From the NCBI GenBank assembly GCA_005884465.1, contig VAZH01000050.1:1-16372 (forward strand): 16,372 bases of DNA, read 5' to 3'. Positions within the stretch are counted from its first letter, which is position 1. Every line of letters begins with the position of its first letter. The translations under genes and the position numbers were made by a program. This document shows positions 1 to 7,347 of the stretch, piece after piece. The DNA comes from Alphaproteobacteria bacterium. GTDB lineage: Bacteria; Pseudomonadota; Alphaproteobacteria; Rhizobiales; Xanthobacteraceae. The notes beneath the pieces were generated by a model, which worked only from the letters and a program-made list of their open reading frames with translations, was not told the origin of the DNA and did not search any database.

Positions 1-8
1 CGAAGCTC

Positions 9-1229
9 TCAGCTTGGCTTGCCGAACAGCATCGGAAGCTGTCGCGGTCCGCGCACCGTACCTTCCGACCAGGTCACCTGGCCAGCCGGGTCGAGCCTGA
101 AATCCGGAATGCGCTTCAGCCATTCCTCGGTTGCAACCGTCATTTCCATGCGCGCGAGATTGGAGCCGACGCAGCGGTGAATCCCCAAGCCAAATGCGGC
201 ATGGCGGTTCTCCTTGCGGTCGATCACAACCTTGTCGGCATCGGCAAACATCGCGGGATCGCGGTTGGCGGCGGGAAACGACAGCAGCACCATATTGCCG
301 GGTTTTATCGGGCAGCCGCTGATCACCGTCTCCTTCATCACCTCGCGCGCCATCGTCACCGGCGAATAGGCGCGCAAAAACTCCTCGATCGCGCTCGGCA
401 TCAGTTCCGGCTCGGCAATCAGACGGTCGCGATCCGCGGGCGTTTTCGCCAGATGCCAGAGCGAAGCGCCGATCCCGCTCCAGGTGGTGTCGATGCCGGC
501 GATCAAGAGCAGCCGCAGCGAGCCCAGCACATGGGTGTCGGACAACGGCTGGCCGTTTTTGTCGCGGGCGTTCATCAGGGTCGAGATCAGGTCTTCCGTG
601 GGATGCTTCTTGCGATGCTCGATATGGCCGGCAAAATATTCGGTCATCTCATGCACCGCGCGCATCAATGTGGCGTCGTCCTTGATGCCGAGTTCAAGAA
701 TCTCGTGAATCCACTTGATGAAGAGCTCGCCATCCTTTTCCGGAATGCCAAGCATGTGCGCAATCGCGCGAACCGGAATGTGCTTGGTGTAGCGCGCCGC
801 CGCGTCGCATTTGCCATCGGCGATGAATTGGTCGATCAACTCGTTGCAGATCGCGCGAACCCTGGGCTCGAGCTTTTTCATGGCATCGGGCGTGAATGGC
901 GGCAGCAGCAATTGCTTGGCGGGCTTGTGTTCCGGCGGGTCGGAGGTGATCGGCGGCGCCGAGGCCGTCTGCTCGGGCCTGATGTCGCGCACGATGACAC
1001 GGCGGGAGGAAAAATGCTCGGTGTCGTAGGCGATCTGCTTTACCGCTTGATAGGTGGTCGGCAAATAGCAGCCGAGAAAACGCTTGGTGTGAACCACAGG
1101 GCATTCCGCTCGCAACTCGTCCCAGATCGGAAACGGATTTTCGGTCCAGCGTGGATCGGTATGGTCGAAATCGTGAACCCAATCGGTGACGGGAGGATGA
1201 TCGGGCAGAACACTGACGGAATCGGACAT
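9..1229 (-). CDS. Cytochrome P450 (bacterial class I, ferredoxin-dependent)
   Basis: A soluble haem-thiolate monooxygenase of 406 residues, the usual length for bacterial P450s. The I-helix oxygen-activation motif AGIDTT is at residues 244-249, the K-helix ExxR motif at 283-286 (EFLR), and the haem-binding loop FGLGIHRCVG at 346-355 with Cys353 as the thiolate ligand. There is no signal peptide or membrane anchor. The ATG is preceded by AGAGGA at 1239-1244, nine bases away; another ATG just upstream is out of frame. A small ferredoxin gene lies 69 bp upstream on the same strand and is the likely electron donor, so the two probably form one transcript. The divergent TetR gene probably controls the pair. 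The substrate cannot be read from the sequence; neighbouring amidase and dehydrogenase genes do not identify it. The family call is secure, the CYP subfamily is not. Confidence 0.95.
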   Translation of the reverse strand: MSDSVSVLPDHPPVTDWVHDFDHTDPRWTENPFPIWDELRAECPVVHTKRFLGCYLPTTYQAVKQIAYDTEHFSSRRVIVRDIRPEQTASAPPITSDPPEHKPAKQLLLPPFTPDAMKKLEPRVRAICNELIDQFIADGKCDAAARYTKHIPVRAIAHMLGIPEKDGELFIKWIHEILELGIKDDATLMRAVHEMTEYFAGHIEHRKKHPTEDLISTLMNARDKNGQPLSDTHVLGSLRLLLIAGIDTTWSGIGASLWHLAKTPADRDRLIAEPELMPSAIEEFLRAYSPVTMAREVMKETVISGCPIKPGNMVLLSFPAANRDPAMFADADKVVIDRKENRHAAFGLGIHRCVGSNLARMEMTVATEEWLKRIPDFRLDPAGQVTWSEGTVRGPRQLPMLFGKPS

Positions 1230-1298
1230 CGGGCATTTTCCTCTGCTTTGCTCGCTCAGATCAAATATTGCGCGGACTGAATTGTTTCGAGGGCAGGA

Positions 1299-1514
1299 TC
1301 ATTCCTCGGTCACTTCGATCGCGATCTCCGGACAATTGGCCTGGGCGAGCCAGGCCTTGTCCTCAAGCCCTTTGGGAACGGAGCCGTCGCCGATTTCGTG
1401 TGCATTGCCGAATTCGTCGAGCTCGAACAGTTCGGGCGCCAGCGATTTGCAGCGCGCGTGTCCCTGACACTTTTCCTGGTCGACATGTATTTTCAATCTG
1501 GGGGATTTCGACAT
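1299..1514 (-). CDS. Small [3Fe-4S]-type ferredoxin, P450 electron donor
   Basis: A 71-residue ferredoxin. Cysteines are at 16, 22 and 61; the N-terminal pair is CQGHARC and the last is followed by proline (CP). A histidine occupies the position where a [4Fe-4S] ferredoxin has its extra cysteine, the pattern of the single-cluster, usually [3Fe-4S], ferredoxins encoded beside bacterial P450s. The C-terminal half is acidic, as expected for docking to a P450. An AAGGGAG ribosome-binding site lies at 1523-1529, eight bases before the ATG. It is the first gene of the ferredoxin-P450 unit. No ferredoxin reductase is in the window, so electrons must come from one encoded elsewhere. Cluster type is inferred from the cysteine pattern only. 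Confidence 0.93.
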   Translation of the reverse strand: MSKSPRLKIHVDQEKCQGHARCKSLAPELFELDEFGNAHEIGDGSVPKGLEDKAWLAQANCPEIAIEVTEE

Positions 1515-1615
1515 CGACCAAACTCCCTTTTTACAGTCGCTTGCGAGCGCTTTGCTAACCGCGGCAACTGGTGATGAATCGCGCTTCGATCCATCGAGAC
1601 GGCGCGTTGTTTTTG

Positions 1616-1655
1616 TTGTTTCGAATTATAGGCATGACTATAATATAGCCGTCAA
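1616..1655. promoter_or_regulatory. Overlapping divergent promoters with an inverted-repeat operator (TetR / ferredoxin-P450)
   Basis: On the plus strand TTGTTT (1616-1621) and TATAAT (1639-1644) are 17 bp apart and point to the TetR gene. On the minus strand TTGACG (1650-1655) and TATAAT (1625-1630) are 19 bp apart and point to the ferredoxin gene. Both -10 boxes are embedded in a perfect 7-bp inverted repeat, ATTATAG (1625-1631) and CTATAAT (1638-1644), with a 6-bp spacer. A TetR dimer bound here would cover both -10 boxes, so it could repress its own gene and the P450 unit together. The repeat and boxes are seen directly; binding is inferred. Confidence 0.6.
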
Positions 1656-1663
1656 TACAAAAA

Positions 1664-2362
1664 TTGGATGATCGCGTGGCGGCAGATTGGCAATCGATAG
1701 ACTGGGTCGCCGTTCGGGACCTCCCTGGCATTTTGCCGACGCAGCAGCGCCGCAGCCAGGAAACCACGGTCGCGCTGCTGGAAGCCGCTGCCGTGATGTT
1801 GCGCGAGCGTTCGCTCGATGAGCTATCGATCGAGGATTTGTGTAAGCGCGTCGGCGTCACCATAGGCGCCTTCTACGGCCGCTTCGAAAGCAAGGACGCC
1901 TTCTTTAGCGCGCTGATGTCGCTTGCAGCAAGGAAGGCACTGGCCGCCGTCCGCGCGGCGGTAGCCGATGAGGACAATCTCGGTACGGGGTTGGAAGAGG
2001 CTTGTCGAAGGGTCGTCGAAATCGCCGTTGATGTCGTACGACGTAACGTTGGCGTGGTCCGCGCCGCCTCGCAATATGAGAGCATCTATCCGGAGCGATG
2101 GGGAACGATCCGCACCACCGGAAGTGCGATGGTCGATCTCGCCAAGCCGCTGTTGCTGGCGCGGATGGGCCGCGGCCGGGTCGCGGCCAAGGAGCGGAGC
2201 ATTGGCTTCGCGTTTCAGATGATGTTCGGCACGCTGATCAACGCGGTGCTGCACAAGCCGAAACTTGTTTCGCTCGACGAGCCGGAAATGGTTGACCGTC
2301 TTGCGTTGGCAATGTTTCTCCAGCTGCAGCACGAAGCCCGGGCGGACAGGCCGGCGAAATGA
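1664..2362 (+). CDS. TetR/AcrR-family transcriptional regulator
   Basis: A 232-residue one-component regulator. The N-terminal DNA-binding domain spans roughly residues 30-80, with the helix-turn-helix around SIEDLCKRVGVTIGAFYGRF (55-74) followed by the usual KDAFFSAL segment. The remaining helical part is poorly conserved and would bind a small ligand and dimerise. About 28 residues precede the HTH domain, longer than usual. The start is uncertain: TTG at 1664 is the first in-frame start, and GTG at 1676 would give a protein four residues shorter; neither has a strong ribosome-binding site. It is divergent from the ferredoxin-P450 genes across a promoter region with a perfect inverted repeat, suggesting it regulates that pair and itself. 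The ligand is unknown, perhaps the P450 substrate. Confidence 0.9.
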   Translation: MDDRVAADWQSIDWVAVRDLPGILPTQQRRSQETTVALLEAAAVMLRERSLDELSIEDLCKRVGVTIGAFYGRFESKDAFFSALMSLAARKALAAVRAAVADEDNLGTGLEEACRRVVEIAVDVVRRNVGVVRAASQYESIYPERWGTIRTTGSAMVDLAKPLLLARMGRGRVAAKERSIGFAFQMMFGTLINAVLHKPKLVSLDEPEMVDRLALAMFLQLQHEARADRPAK

Positions 2363-2373
2363 AATCGTTTTTT

Positions 2374-2466
2374 CGTCATGGCCGGGCTCGTCCCGGCCAT
2401 CCACGTCTTTTGGTCGAGCCAAAGAAAGCAAGACGTGGATGCCCGGGTCAAGCCCCGGCAAGACGA
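2374..2466. repeat. Intergenic palindromic repeat, type A
   Basis: Two arms face each other. The left arm begins CGTCATGGCCGGGCTCGTCC and runs into a CATCCACGTCTT end (to about 2409). The right arm starts AAGACGTGGATG at 2430 and continues with a CCCGGGTCAAGCCCCGGC core. They can pair into a long stem around a loop of about 20 bases. A second copy lies at 15962-16060. It sits in the convergent gap between the TetR and amidase genes, directly after a T run at 2369-2373, and may act as a bidirectional terminator. Elements of this kind are abundant in Bradyrhizobium-type genomes (recalled, not searched). Confidence 0.8.
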
Positions 2467-2475
2467 GTGTCGGTC

Positions 2476-2587
2476 TCCTCGCCGCGTCTCGAAGGATGAG
2501 AAAGCCACCGTGGCCTCATGGTTCGAGACGGCGCACCGGACAGCGCAAGTGCGCTGCCGGGAGAGCGCCTCCTCACCATGAGGGATG
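2476..2587. repeat. Intergenic palindromic repeat, type B pair (diverged copy)
   Basis: Two related half-elements with the core GTCTCGAAGGATGAG or its variant CATGGTTCGAGACGGCGC, ending in CTCCTCACCATGAGGGATGA. It matches the architecture of the copies at 4122, 6306 and 12423, where CATCCTGAGGAGC and GTCTCGAAGGATG flank variable GC-rich loops. The first half is incomplete here. Together with the adjacent type A element it fills the TetR-amidase gap; no gene is visible in 2363-2590. Confidence 0.7.
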
Positions 2588-2590
2588 ACA

Positions 2591-4015
2591 TTACTTCGCC
2601 GGTCTCGGATCGATCGGCGTCGTGCCGCGCACGCCCAGAATATCCTCCAGCACTTTCGCGCCGGCCAGAAGCTGCGCCTCGCCGCGCGGCGGCGCCACCA
2701 CCTGAAGTCCGACCGGCAGCCCTGACGCCGTGAACCCGCACGGCAAGGACAGCGCCGGGCAGCACACCAGCGTAATCGCATAGACGATGGCAAGCCACTC
2801 GACGTAGTTGTCGAATTTTTTCCCGTCGCATTCGGCGACATAACGATGCTCGACCGGAAACGGCGCCACGATCGTGGCCGGCGCCAGCAAGAGATCGTAG
2901 CTCTTGAAAAACTCAAGCGCGCGCGCAGTCATCGCGACGCGCTGCGCTTCCGCGCGCTCGAGCTGCTCGACGGTCAGCCTCAGTCCTTCCTCGATGTTCC
3001 AGATCACTTCGGGCTTGAGCAGATCGCGATTGCTGCGCAGCAGCGCCGCCTTGCTGACGGCGAAGTCGAACGCGCGCAGCACATGGAAGCACTCATGGGC
3101 CTCGCGCAGGTCCGGATGGGCTTCCTCGACGATGGCGCCGGCTTCCGCGAAGCGCATAGCCGCCTTTCGCGTGATGGCGGCAACCTCGGGATCAACCGGC
3201 GTAATGCCGAGATCGGGCGAATAGGCGACGCGTTTCGGCCGCTTCCCGGAGCGCGCGGCAGCGAGGAATGGCGTCGGCAGCCGAGGCAACGACAGCGGAT
3301 CGGCCGGATGCTCGCCGCTCATGGCATCGAGCAGCAGCGCAAGGTCCTCGATATTGCGCGCCATCGGGCCGTGCACGGTCAGATTGCGATCGATCTTGGC
3401 GACGGGCGTATGCGCGACGCGGCCGATGCTCGGCCGCATCCCGACGACCCCGCAGAAGCTCGCGGGATTGCGCAGCGAGCCGCCCATGTCGGTGCCGTGC
3501 GCGAGCCACGCGGTACCGGTTGCGAGGGCGACAGCGGCGCCGCCCGAGGAGCCGGCGGCCGAACGCGACAGGTCCCAGGGATTAAGCGTCGCGCCGAACA
3601 CTTCGTTAAAGGTATTGGCGCCGGCGCCGAATTCCGGCGTGTTCGATTTGGCGTAGACGACGGCGCCGTTACCTTCGAGATGCTCGACCACGATGTCGGA
3701 ACGCGCTGCGATCGTATCCTTGAAGATCGGCGAGCCCTGCGTGTTCAGCACGCCCTCGACATTGAACAGGTCCTTTATCGGAATCGGCATTCCCGCAAGC
3801 AGGCCGCGATCCCCGATCGGTTTTTTCATCAGCGCTTTGGCACGGGTTCGGGCGCGGTCGAAGCACAGCGTCGGCAAGGCATTGACTTTGCCGTCGACCT
3901 CGGCGATCCGCTGCTCAAGCACGTCGAGCAGATCGAGCGGTGTGACCTCGCCTGAGTTTAGTTTTTCGACGATCGCGCATGCCGTTGCGCGCACCAGGCT
4001 CTGATCAGATGCCAC
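2591..4015 (-). CDS. Amidase-signature family amidase
   Basis: A cytoplasmic amide hydrolase of 474 residues, a normal length for the amidase-signature family. The Ser-cisSer-Lys triad is intact: Lys81 in PIKD, the cis serine Ser156 in AAGSSGGAAVALATG, and the nucleophile Ser180 in DMGGSLRNPASFCGVVG. The 24-residue spacing between the two serines matches characterised members. The start is GTG at 4013-4015 with GGGAG at 4022-4026 six bases upstream. There is no signal peptide. The substrate cannot be told from sequence; related proteins act on aryl or aliphatic amides, carbamates or, in GatA, glutamine. No GatB or GatC gene is nearby, so it is not the tRNA amidotransferase subunit. A type B repeat separates it from the SDR gene upstream on the same strand, so the two are probably transcribed separately. 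Confidence 0.93.
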   Translation of the reverse strand: MASDQSLVRATACAIVEKLNSGEVTPLDLLDVLEQRIAEVDGKVNALPTLCFDRARTRAKALMKKPIGDRGLLAGMPIPIKDLFNVEGVLNTQGSPIFKDTIAARSDIVVEHLEGNGAVVYAKSNTPEFGAGANTFNEVFGATLNPWDLSRSAAGSSGGAAVALATGTAWLAHGTDMGGSLRNPASFCGVVGMRPSIGRVAHTPVAKIDRNLTVHGPMARNIEDLALLLDAMSGEHPADPLSLPRLPTPFLAAARSGKRPKRVAYSPDLGITPVDPEVAAITRKAAMRFAEAGAIVEEAHPDLREAHECFHVLRAFDFAVSKAALLRSNRDLLKPEVIWNIEEGLRLTVEQLERAEAQRVAMTARALEFFKSYDLLLAPATIVAPFPVEHRYVAECDGKKFDNYVEWLAIVYAITLVCCPALSLPCGFTASGLPVGLQVVAPPRGEAQLLAGAKVLEDILGVRGTTPIDPRPAK

Positions 4016-4121
4016 TTAGGTCTCCCTTTCGTTCCGCTTCTTCGGTAGCGGATTGTCTAGTCCTGTAAAATATTTTCCCTCAACGCTGATCCGGCGATTG
4101 TTCGAGCGGACGGCTGATTGA

Positions 4122-4226
4122 CCTCATCCTGAGGAGCGGCGTCTTCGCCGCGTCTCGAAGGATGACGAAACAGGTGTCTGTGGCGCATCCTTCGAGATGC
4201 CGCTTCGCGGCTCCTCAGGATGAGGG
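4122..4226. repeat. Intergenic palindromic repeat, type B pair
   Basis: CCTCATCCTGAGGAGCGGC begins at 4122, followed by a short loop and CGCGTCTCGAAGGATGA. An inverted copy follows, CATCCTTCGAGATGCCGC to GCTCCTCAGGATGAGG, ending at about 4226. Each half can fold and the two halves can pair with each other. It occupies most of the 246-bp gap between the SDR and amidase genes (both minus strand). I see no gene in 4016-4261. Confidence 0.8.
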
Positions 4227-4261
4227 TGAGTATGTAGGTGCGCTTTGACGCGTCGATCGTC

Positions 4262-5038
4262 CTACCCCCAGCCCGCGCTGATGCCGCCATCGACGGTAAA
4301 GATCACGCCCGAGGTGTAGCCGGAACGGTCGGAGGCGAGGAACGCCATCAGGTCGCCGATTTCGCGGGCATGCGCGGGGCGGCCGAGCGGAAATCCCTTT
4401 TGAAACTCCTTGTAGCGGCTTTCGTCGCCGAACTGGTGTTTGGCGCGGGTCTTCAGCAGGGTGACGTGGCGGTCGGTTCCAACAGGACCCGGATTGATGC
4501 CGACGACGCGGATGTTGTCGGCGAGGCTCTTGCTGCCGAGCGCGCGGGTGAATGCCATCAGCGCGGCGTTGCCGGCGCTGCCGCAGATGTAATTGGCATC
4601 GAACTTCTCGCCGGCCGCGCCAATGTCGTTGACGATGACGCCGTGGCCGCGCGATTTCATCTGCGCGTAGATCGCGCGGGTGAGGTTGATATAGCCGAAC
4701 ACCTTCAGCTCCCAGGCGTGACGCCAGGTTGCCTCGTCGATCTTGTCGATCGGACCGCCCGGAATATCGCCGGCATTGTTGACGAGGATGTCGATGTCGG
4801 AGGCATCCTTCGCAAGCCTGGCAATGTCCTCGGGCTTGCGCAAGTCAACGACATGAGCCGTGGCGTCGATTTGATGGGCGAAGCGCAAGCGCTCGGCGAG
4901 CGCTTTCAACTGATCGCCGCTGCGGGCGGCAAGATGGAGATGAGCGCCTTCTTCGGCAAAGGCTTCGGCCGCGGCCGCGCCGATGCCTTTTGAGGCGCCG
5001 GTGATCAGGACGCGCTTGCCGCGCAAATGCAGATCCAT
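4262..5038 (-). CDS. SDR-family protein with non-canonical active site
   Basis: A 258-residue Rossmann-fold protein of the short-chain dehydrogenase/reductase superfamily. The nucleotide-binding motif GASKGIG is at residues 14-20, NNAG at 87-90, and the C-terminal PLGRP...VDGG region is typical of classical SDRs. The catalytic residues are not canonical: Tyr150 is followed by Ile-Cys-Gly-Ser, so the YxxxK lysine is Ser154, and the segment where the catalytic serine normally lies reads NDIGAAGEK with no serine. I recall a subfamily (PRK06125-like) that shares this YICGSAGNAAL block, so the change is probably ancestral and not a mutation. It may bind NAD(P) and work by another chemistry, or not be a redox enzyme. 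It is divergent from the tartrate-type dehydrogenase gene. The ribosome-binding site is weak. Confidence 0.88.
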   Translation of the reverse strand: MDLHLRGKRVLITGASKGIGAAAAEAFAEEGAHLHLAARSGDQLKALAERLRFAHQIDATAHVVDLRKPEDIARLAKDASDIDILVNNAGDIPGGPIDKIDEATWRHAWELKVFGYINLTRAIYAQMKSRGHGVIVNDIGAAGEKFDANYICGSAGNAALMAFTRALGSKSLADNIRVVGINPGPVGTDRHVTLLKTRAKHQFGDESRYKEFQKGFPLGRPAHAREIGDLMAFLASDRSGYTSGVIFTVDGGISAGWG

Positions 5039-5127
5039 GGGACTACTCGCTTGGTGGGGAAATGTCTGATGCGGTGGTCGGCGAATTTCTACTGGTTAGG
5101 CCGCCCTGGCTAAAGCCGTCAACATTG

Positions 5128-5137
5128 CACTGCAGTG
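5128..5137. promoter_or_regulatory. Perfect 10-bp palindrome in the SDR / dehydrogenase divergent region
   Basis: CACTGCAGTG is a perfect palindrome flanked on both sides by TTG, giving a TTGCA direct repeat around it. It lies in the 178-bp divergent region between the SDR start (5038) and the dehydrogenase start (5217), just upstream of a possible minus-strand -35 box TTGACG (5117-5122). It is a candidate operator for a dimeric regulator. No regulator gene is adjacent, so the binding protein is unknown. Confidence 0.35.
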
Positions 5138-5216
5138 TTGCACCGTGACAAAGTTTGGTCCATTGCAATTCGATCAGGCCACCTCGCGGGCGGGTAAGGA
5201 ATTAAGGAAACTCTCG

Positions 5217-6296
5217 ATGAGCAACGAAAAAAAGCAATATCGGATCGCGGTCATTCCCGGGGACGGCATCGGCAAGGAAGTGGTGCCGGAAGGGCTGCGG
5301 GTGCTGGAGCAGGCGGCGAAAAAGCACGGCGTCAGCCTGCATTTCGATCATTTCGACTTCGCCTCCTGGGACTATCATGAAAAGCACGGCGAGATGATGC
5401 CGGACGACTGGAAGACGCAGATCGGCAAGCACGACGCGATCTATTTCGGCGCGGTCGGCTGGCCCGCGAAAATTCCCGATCACATTTCGTTGTGGGGATC
5501 GCTGATAAAATTCCGCCGGGAGTTCGACCAGTACGTCAACCTGCGCCCGGTGCGGCTGATGCCGGGGGTGCCGTCGCCGCTCGCCAACCGCAAGCCCGGC
5601 GATATCGATTTCTGGGTGGTGCGCGAAAACACCGAAGGCGAATATTCATCGGTTGGCGGGCGGATGTTCCCGGATAGCGAGCGCGAATTCGTCACCCAGC
5701 AAACGGTCATGACCCGCATCGGCGTCGATCGGATTCTGAAATTCGCTTTTGAGCTGGCGCAATCGCGGCCGAAGAAGCATCTGACCTCGGCGACGAAATC
5801 CAACGGCATTTCCATCACCATGCCGTATTGGGACGAGCGCGTCGAGGCGATGGGGAAAAACTATCCCAAGGTGAAGTGGGACAAATACCACATCGATATT
5901 CTCACCGCGAATTTTGTCTTGCATCCGGACTGGTTCGACGTCGTGGTCGGCTCGAATCTGTTCGGTGACATCCTCTCGGATTTGGGGCCGGCCTGCACCG
6001 GCACGATCGGCATCGCGCCCTCCGGCAACATCAATCCGGAAGGGAATTTTCCTTCCGTGTTCGAGCCGGTGCACGGCTCGGCGCCGGATATTGCGGGGCA
6101 GGGCATTGCCAACCCGATCGGCATGATCTGGTCCGGCGCGATGATGCTGGAACATCTCGGCGAGAAGACCGCCGCAGCGTCCATCGTGAGCGCCATCGAG
6201 CGCACACTCGGCGAACGCACGCTGCGCACCCGGGATCTCGGCGGCAACGCCGACACCGTCGCCTGTGGCAAGGCGGTCGCGGAGATGGTGGAGTAG
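5217..6296 (+). CDS. Tartrate dehydrogenase / D-malate dehydrogenase (decarboxylating) family
   Basis: A 359-residue NAD- and divalent-metal-dependent beta-decarboxylating dehydrogenase, related to isopropylmalate and isocitrate dehydrogenases. Members oxidise tartrate, D-malate or isopropylmalate in the cytoplasm. IPGDGIGKEV is at residues 13-22, substrate-binding Arg100, Arg110 and Arg136 are present, and NTEGEYSSVGGR (138-149) is the signature of the tartrate/D-malate branch. Lys194 is catalytic; Asp227, Asp251 and Asp255 are the metal ligands (NLFGDILSD). EPVHGSAPDIAG (283-294) binds NAD. ATG at 5217 is preferred over the longer ORF from 5145, which lacks family homology; AAGGAAA lies just upstream. 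The family symbol could be ttuC or dmlA, but substrate preference cannot be read from sequence. It is divergent from the SDR gene and ends before a type B repeat. Confidence 0.92.
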   Translation: MSNEKKQYRIAVIPGDGIGKEVVPEGLRVLEQAAKKHGVSLHFDHFDFASWDYHEKHGEMMPDDWKTQIGKHDAIYFGAVGWPAKIPDHISLWGSLIKFRREFDQYVNLRPVRLMPGVPSPLANRKPGDIDFWVVRENTEGEYSSVGGRMFPDSEREFVTQQTVMTRIGVDRILKFAFELAQSRPKKHLTSATKSNGISITMPYWDERVEAMGKNYPKVKWDKYHIDILTANFVLHPDWFDVVVGSNLFGDILSDLGPACTGTIGIAPSGNINPEGNFPSVFEPVHGSAPDIAGQGIANPIGMIWSGAMMLEHLGEKTAAASIVSAIERTLGERTLRTRDLGGNADTVACGKAVAEMVE

Positions 6297-6305
6297 GGAG
6301 TAAGA

Positions 6306-6403
6306 CCCTCATGGTGAGGAGGCGCACTTGCGCCGTCTCGAACCATGAGGCCCGGTCCCTTCATCCTTCGAGACGCGGCCAAGTGGCCGCTCCTCAGGAT
6401 GAC
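6306..6403. repeat. Intergenic palindromic repeat, type B pair in a convergent gap
   Basis: The left half starts CCTCATGGTGAGGAGGCGC and ends CGTCTCGAACCATGAGG. The inverted half runs CATCCTTCGAGACGCGGCC to GCTCCTCAGGATGA. The left half carries matched changes (ATGGTGAGG with CCATGAGG), so its hairpin is kept although the sequence differs from the right half. It fills the 120-bp gap between the convergent dehydrogenase genes and may terminate transcription from both sides. Confidence 0.8.
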
Positions 6404-6416
6404 GGCGGTGTGCGCT

Positions 6417-7328
6417 TCACCGCTTCACAATCCTCCTGCAATGCTCCCACGCCGCCCCGATCAGATTCTCGCTCGCCTCGGGCGTGCGGAAGGCTGAATG
6501 CGCCGACAGCGTGACGTTCGCTAATTTTGTCAGCGGGTGATCCACCGGCAGCGGCTCGATGTTGAAGACGTCGAGCCCGGCATGCCGGATGTGGCCCGAC
6601 TGCAAGGCGTCGATCATCGCCTGCTCGTCGATCAGCGCACCGCGCGCGGTGTTGACGAGGATGACGCCCGGCCTCATCGAGGCGATCCGCTCGCGCGAAA
6701 GGAAGCCGCGGGTTTCGTCGTTCAATAGCAGATGCAGCGAGACCACGTGGCTCGCCACGAGCAGCGTTTTCAGATCGACAAAGTCGACGCCAGGAAAAGT
6801 TTTCGCCGTCCGGTTCCAGGCAATGACCCGCATGCCGCTGCCGAGCGCAATGCGCGACACTTCCGCGGCGATGCCGCCGAAGCCGATCAGGCCAAGCGTC
6901 TTGCCGGTCAGCTGCATGCCGTCCTCGCGCAGCCAGTTGCCGGCGCGCATCTCGCGGTCCATCTGGGCAAGCACGCGCGCGGAAGCCCACATCAGCGCAA
7001 CAGCGGATTCGGCCACCGCGGTGTCGCCATAGCCACGGATCAGGTGGACGGCGATGCCAAGTTCAGCGAGTTGTTCCGGGTTCATATAACTGCGCGCGCC
7101 GGTTCCCAGGAACACGACGTGCTTCAAGCCGGCACATTTGCGCGCGATATCGGTCGGCAGCGCGGTGTGATCGACGATCGCGATCTCGGCGCCGTCGATC
7201 ACGCCGGGCAACTGCTCCGGCGTTACGTCCGGATCGCGATGGATGCGCACCTTGGGATCGCCGGGTTCTTCCAGCCGTTCGAAAATCACCGCAAGCGATT
7301 CATTGGCATCGACAAAAACTCCGCGCAC
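6417..7328 (-). CDS. D-isomer specific 2-hydroxyacid dehydrogenase
   Basis: A 303-residue NAD(P)-dependent oxidoreductase interconverting a 2-oxoacid and a D-2-hydroxyacid, or acting on a phosphoglycerate-like substrate. The nucleotide-binding loop GLIGFGGIAAEV is around residues 146-157. The catalytic residues are Arg229 in VNTARGALID, Glu258 in DVFNIEPLP and His277 in SAHSAF. The reading frame stays open upstream to 7433, but GTG at 7326-7328 is chosen because AAGGAG (7335-7340) lies six bases before it and the encoded MRGVFVDANESLAVIF is a typical first strand. It follows the M20 gene by 19 bp, so it belongs to the LysR-M20-dehydrogenase transcript. It may reduce or oxidise the oxoacid or hydroxyacid left after hydrolysis of the imported compound. 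The substrate is not determined. Confidence 0.9.
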   Translation of the reverse strand: MRGVFVDANESLAVIFERLEEPGDPKVRIHRDPDVTPEQLPGVIDGAEIAIVDHTALPTDIARKCAGLKHVVFLGTGARSYMNPEQLAELGIAVHLIRGYGDTAVAESAVALMWASARVLAQMDREMRAGNWLREDGMQLTGKTLGLIGFGGIAAEVSRIALGSGMRVIAWNRTAKTFPGVDFVDLKTLLVASHVVSLHLLLNDETRGFLSRERIASMRPGVILVNTARGALIDEQAMIDALQSGHIRHAGLDVFNIEPLPVDHPLTKLANVTLSAHSAFRTPEASENLIGAAWEHCRRIVKR

Positions 7329-7347
7329 TGAAATCTCCTTGATTCTG

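Noticed and set aside
177..1280. Long open frame on the plus strand (367 codons) opposite the P450
   Set aside because: It is antisense to a P450 with all family motifs; its translation is Arg/His/Gly-rich with no recognisable domain, the usual GC-rich shadow.
2374..2587. CRISPR array or transposon end from the repeated sequences
   Set aside because: Copies are inverted pairs at scattered intergenic sites, without regular spacers, target-site duplications that I can define, or a transposase gene.
2846..3955. Long open frame on the plus strand (369 codons) opposite the amidase
   Set aside because: Antisense shadow of the amidase; no domain and no ribosome-binding site.
5145..5216. Earlier start of the tartrate-type dehydrogenase at 5145
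   Set aside because: The extension has no homology and lies in the divergent promoter region; the ATG at 5217 has a good ribosome-binding site and fits the family N-terminus.
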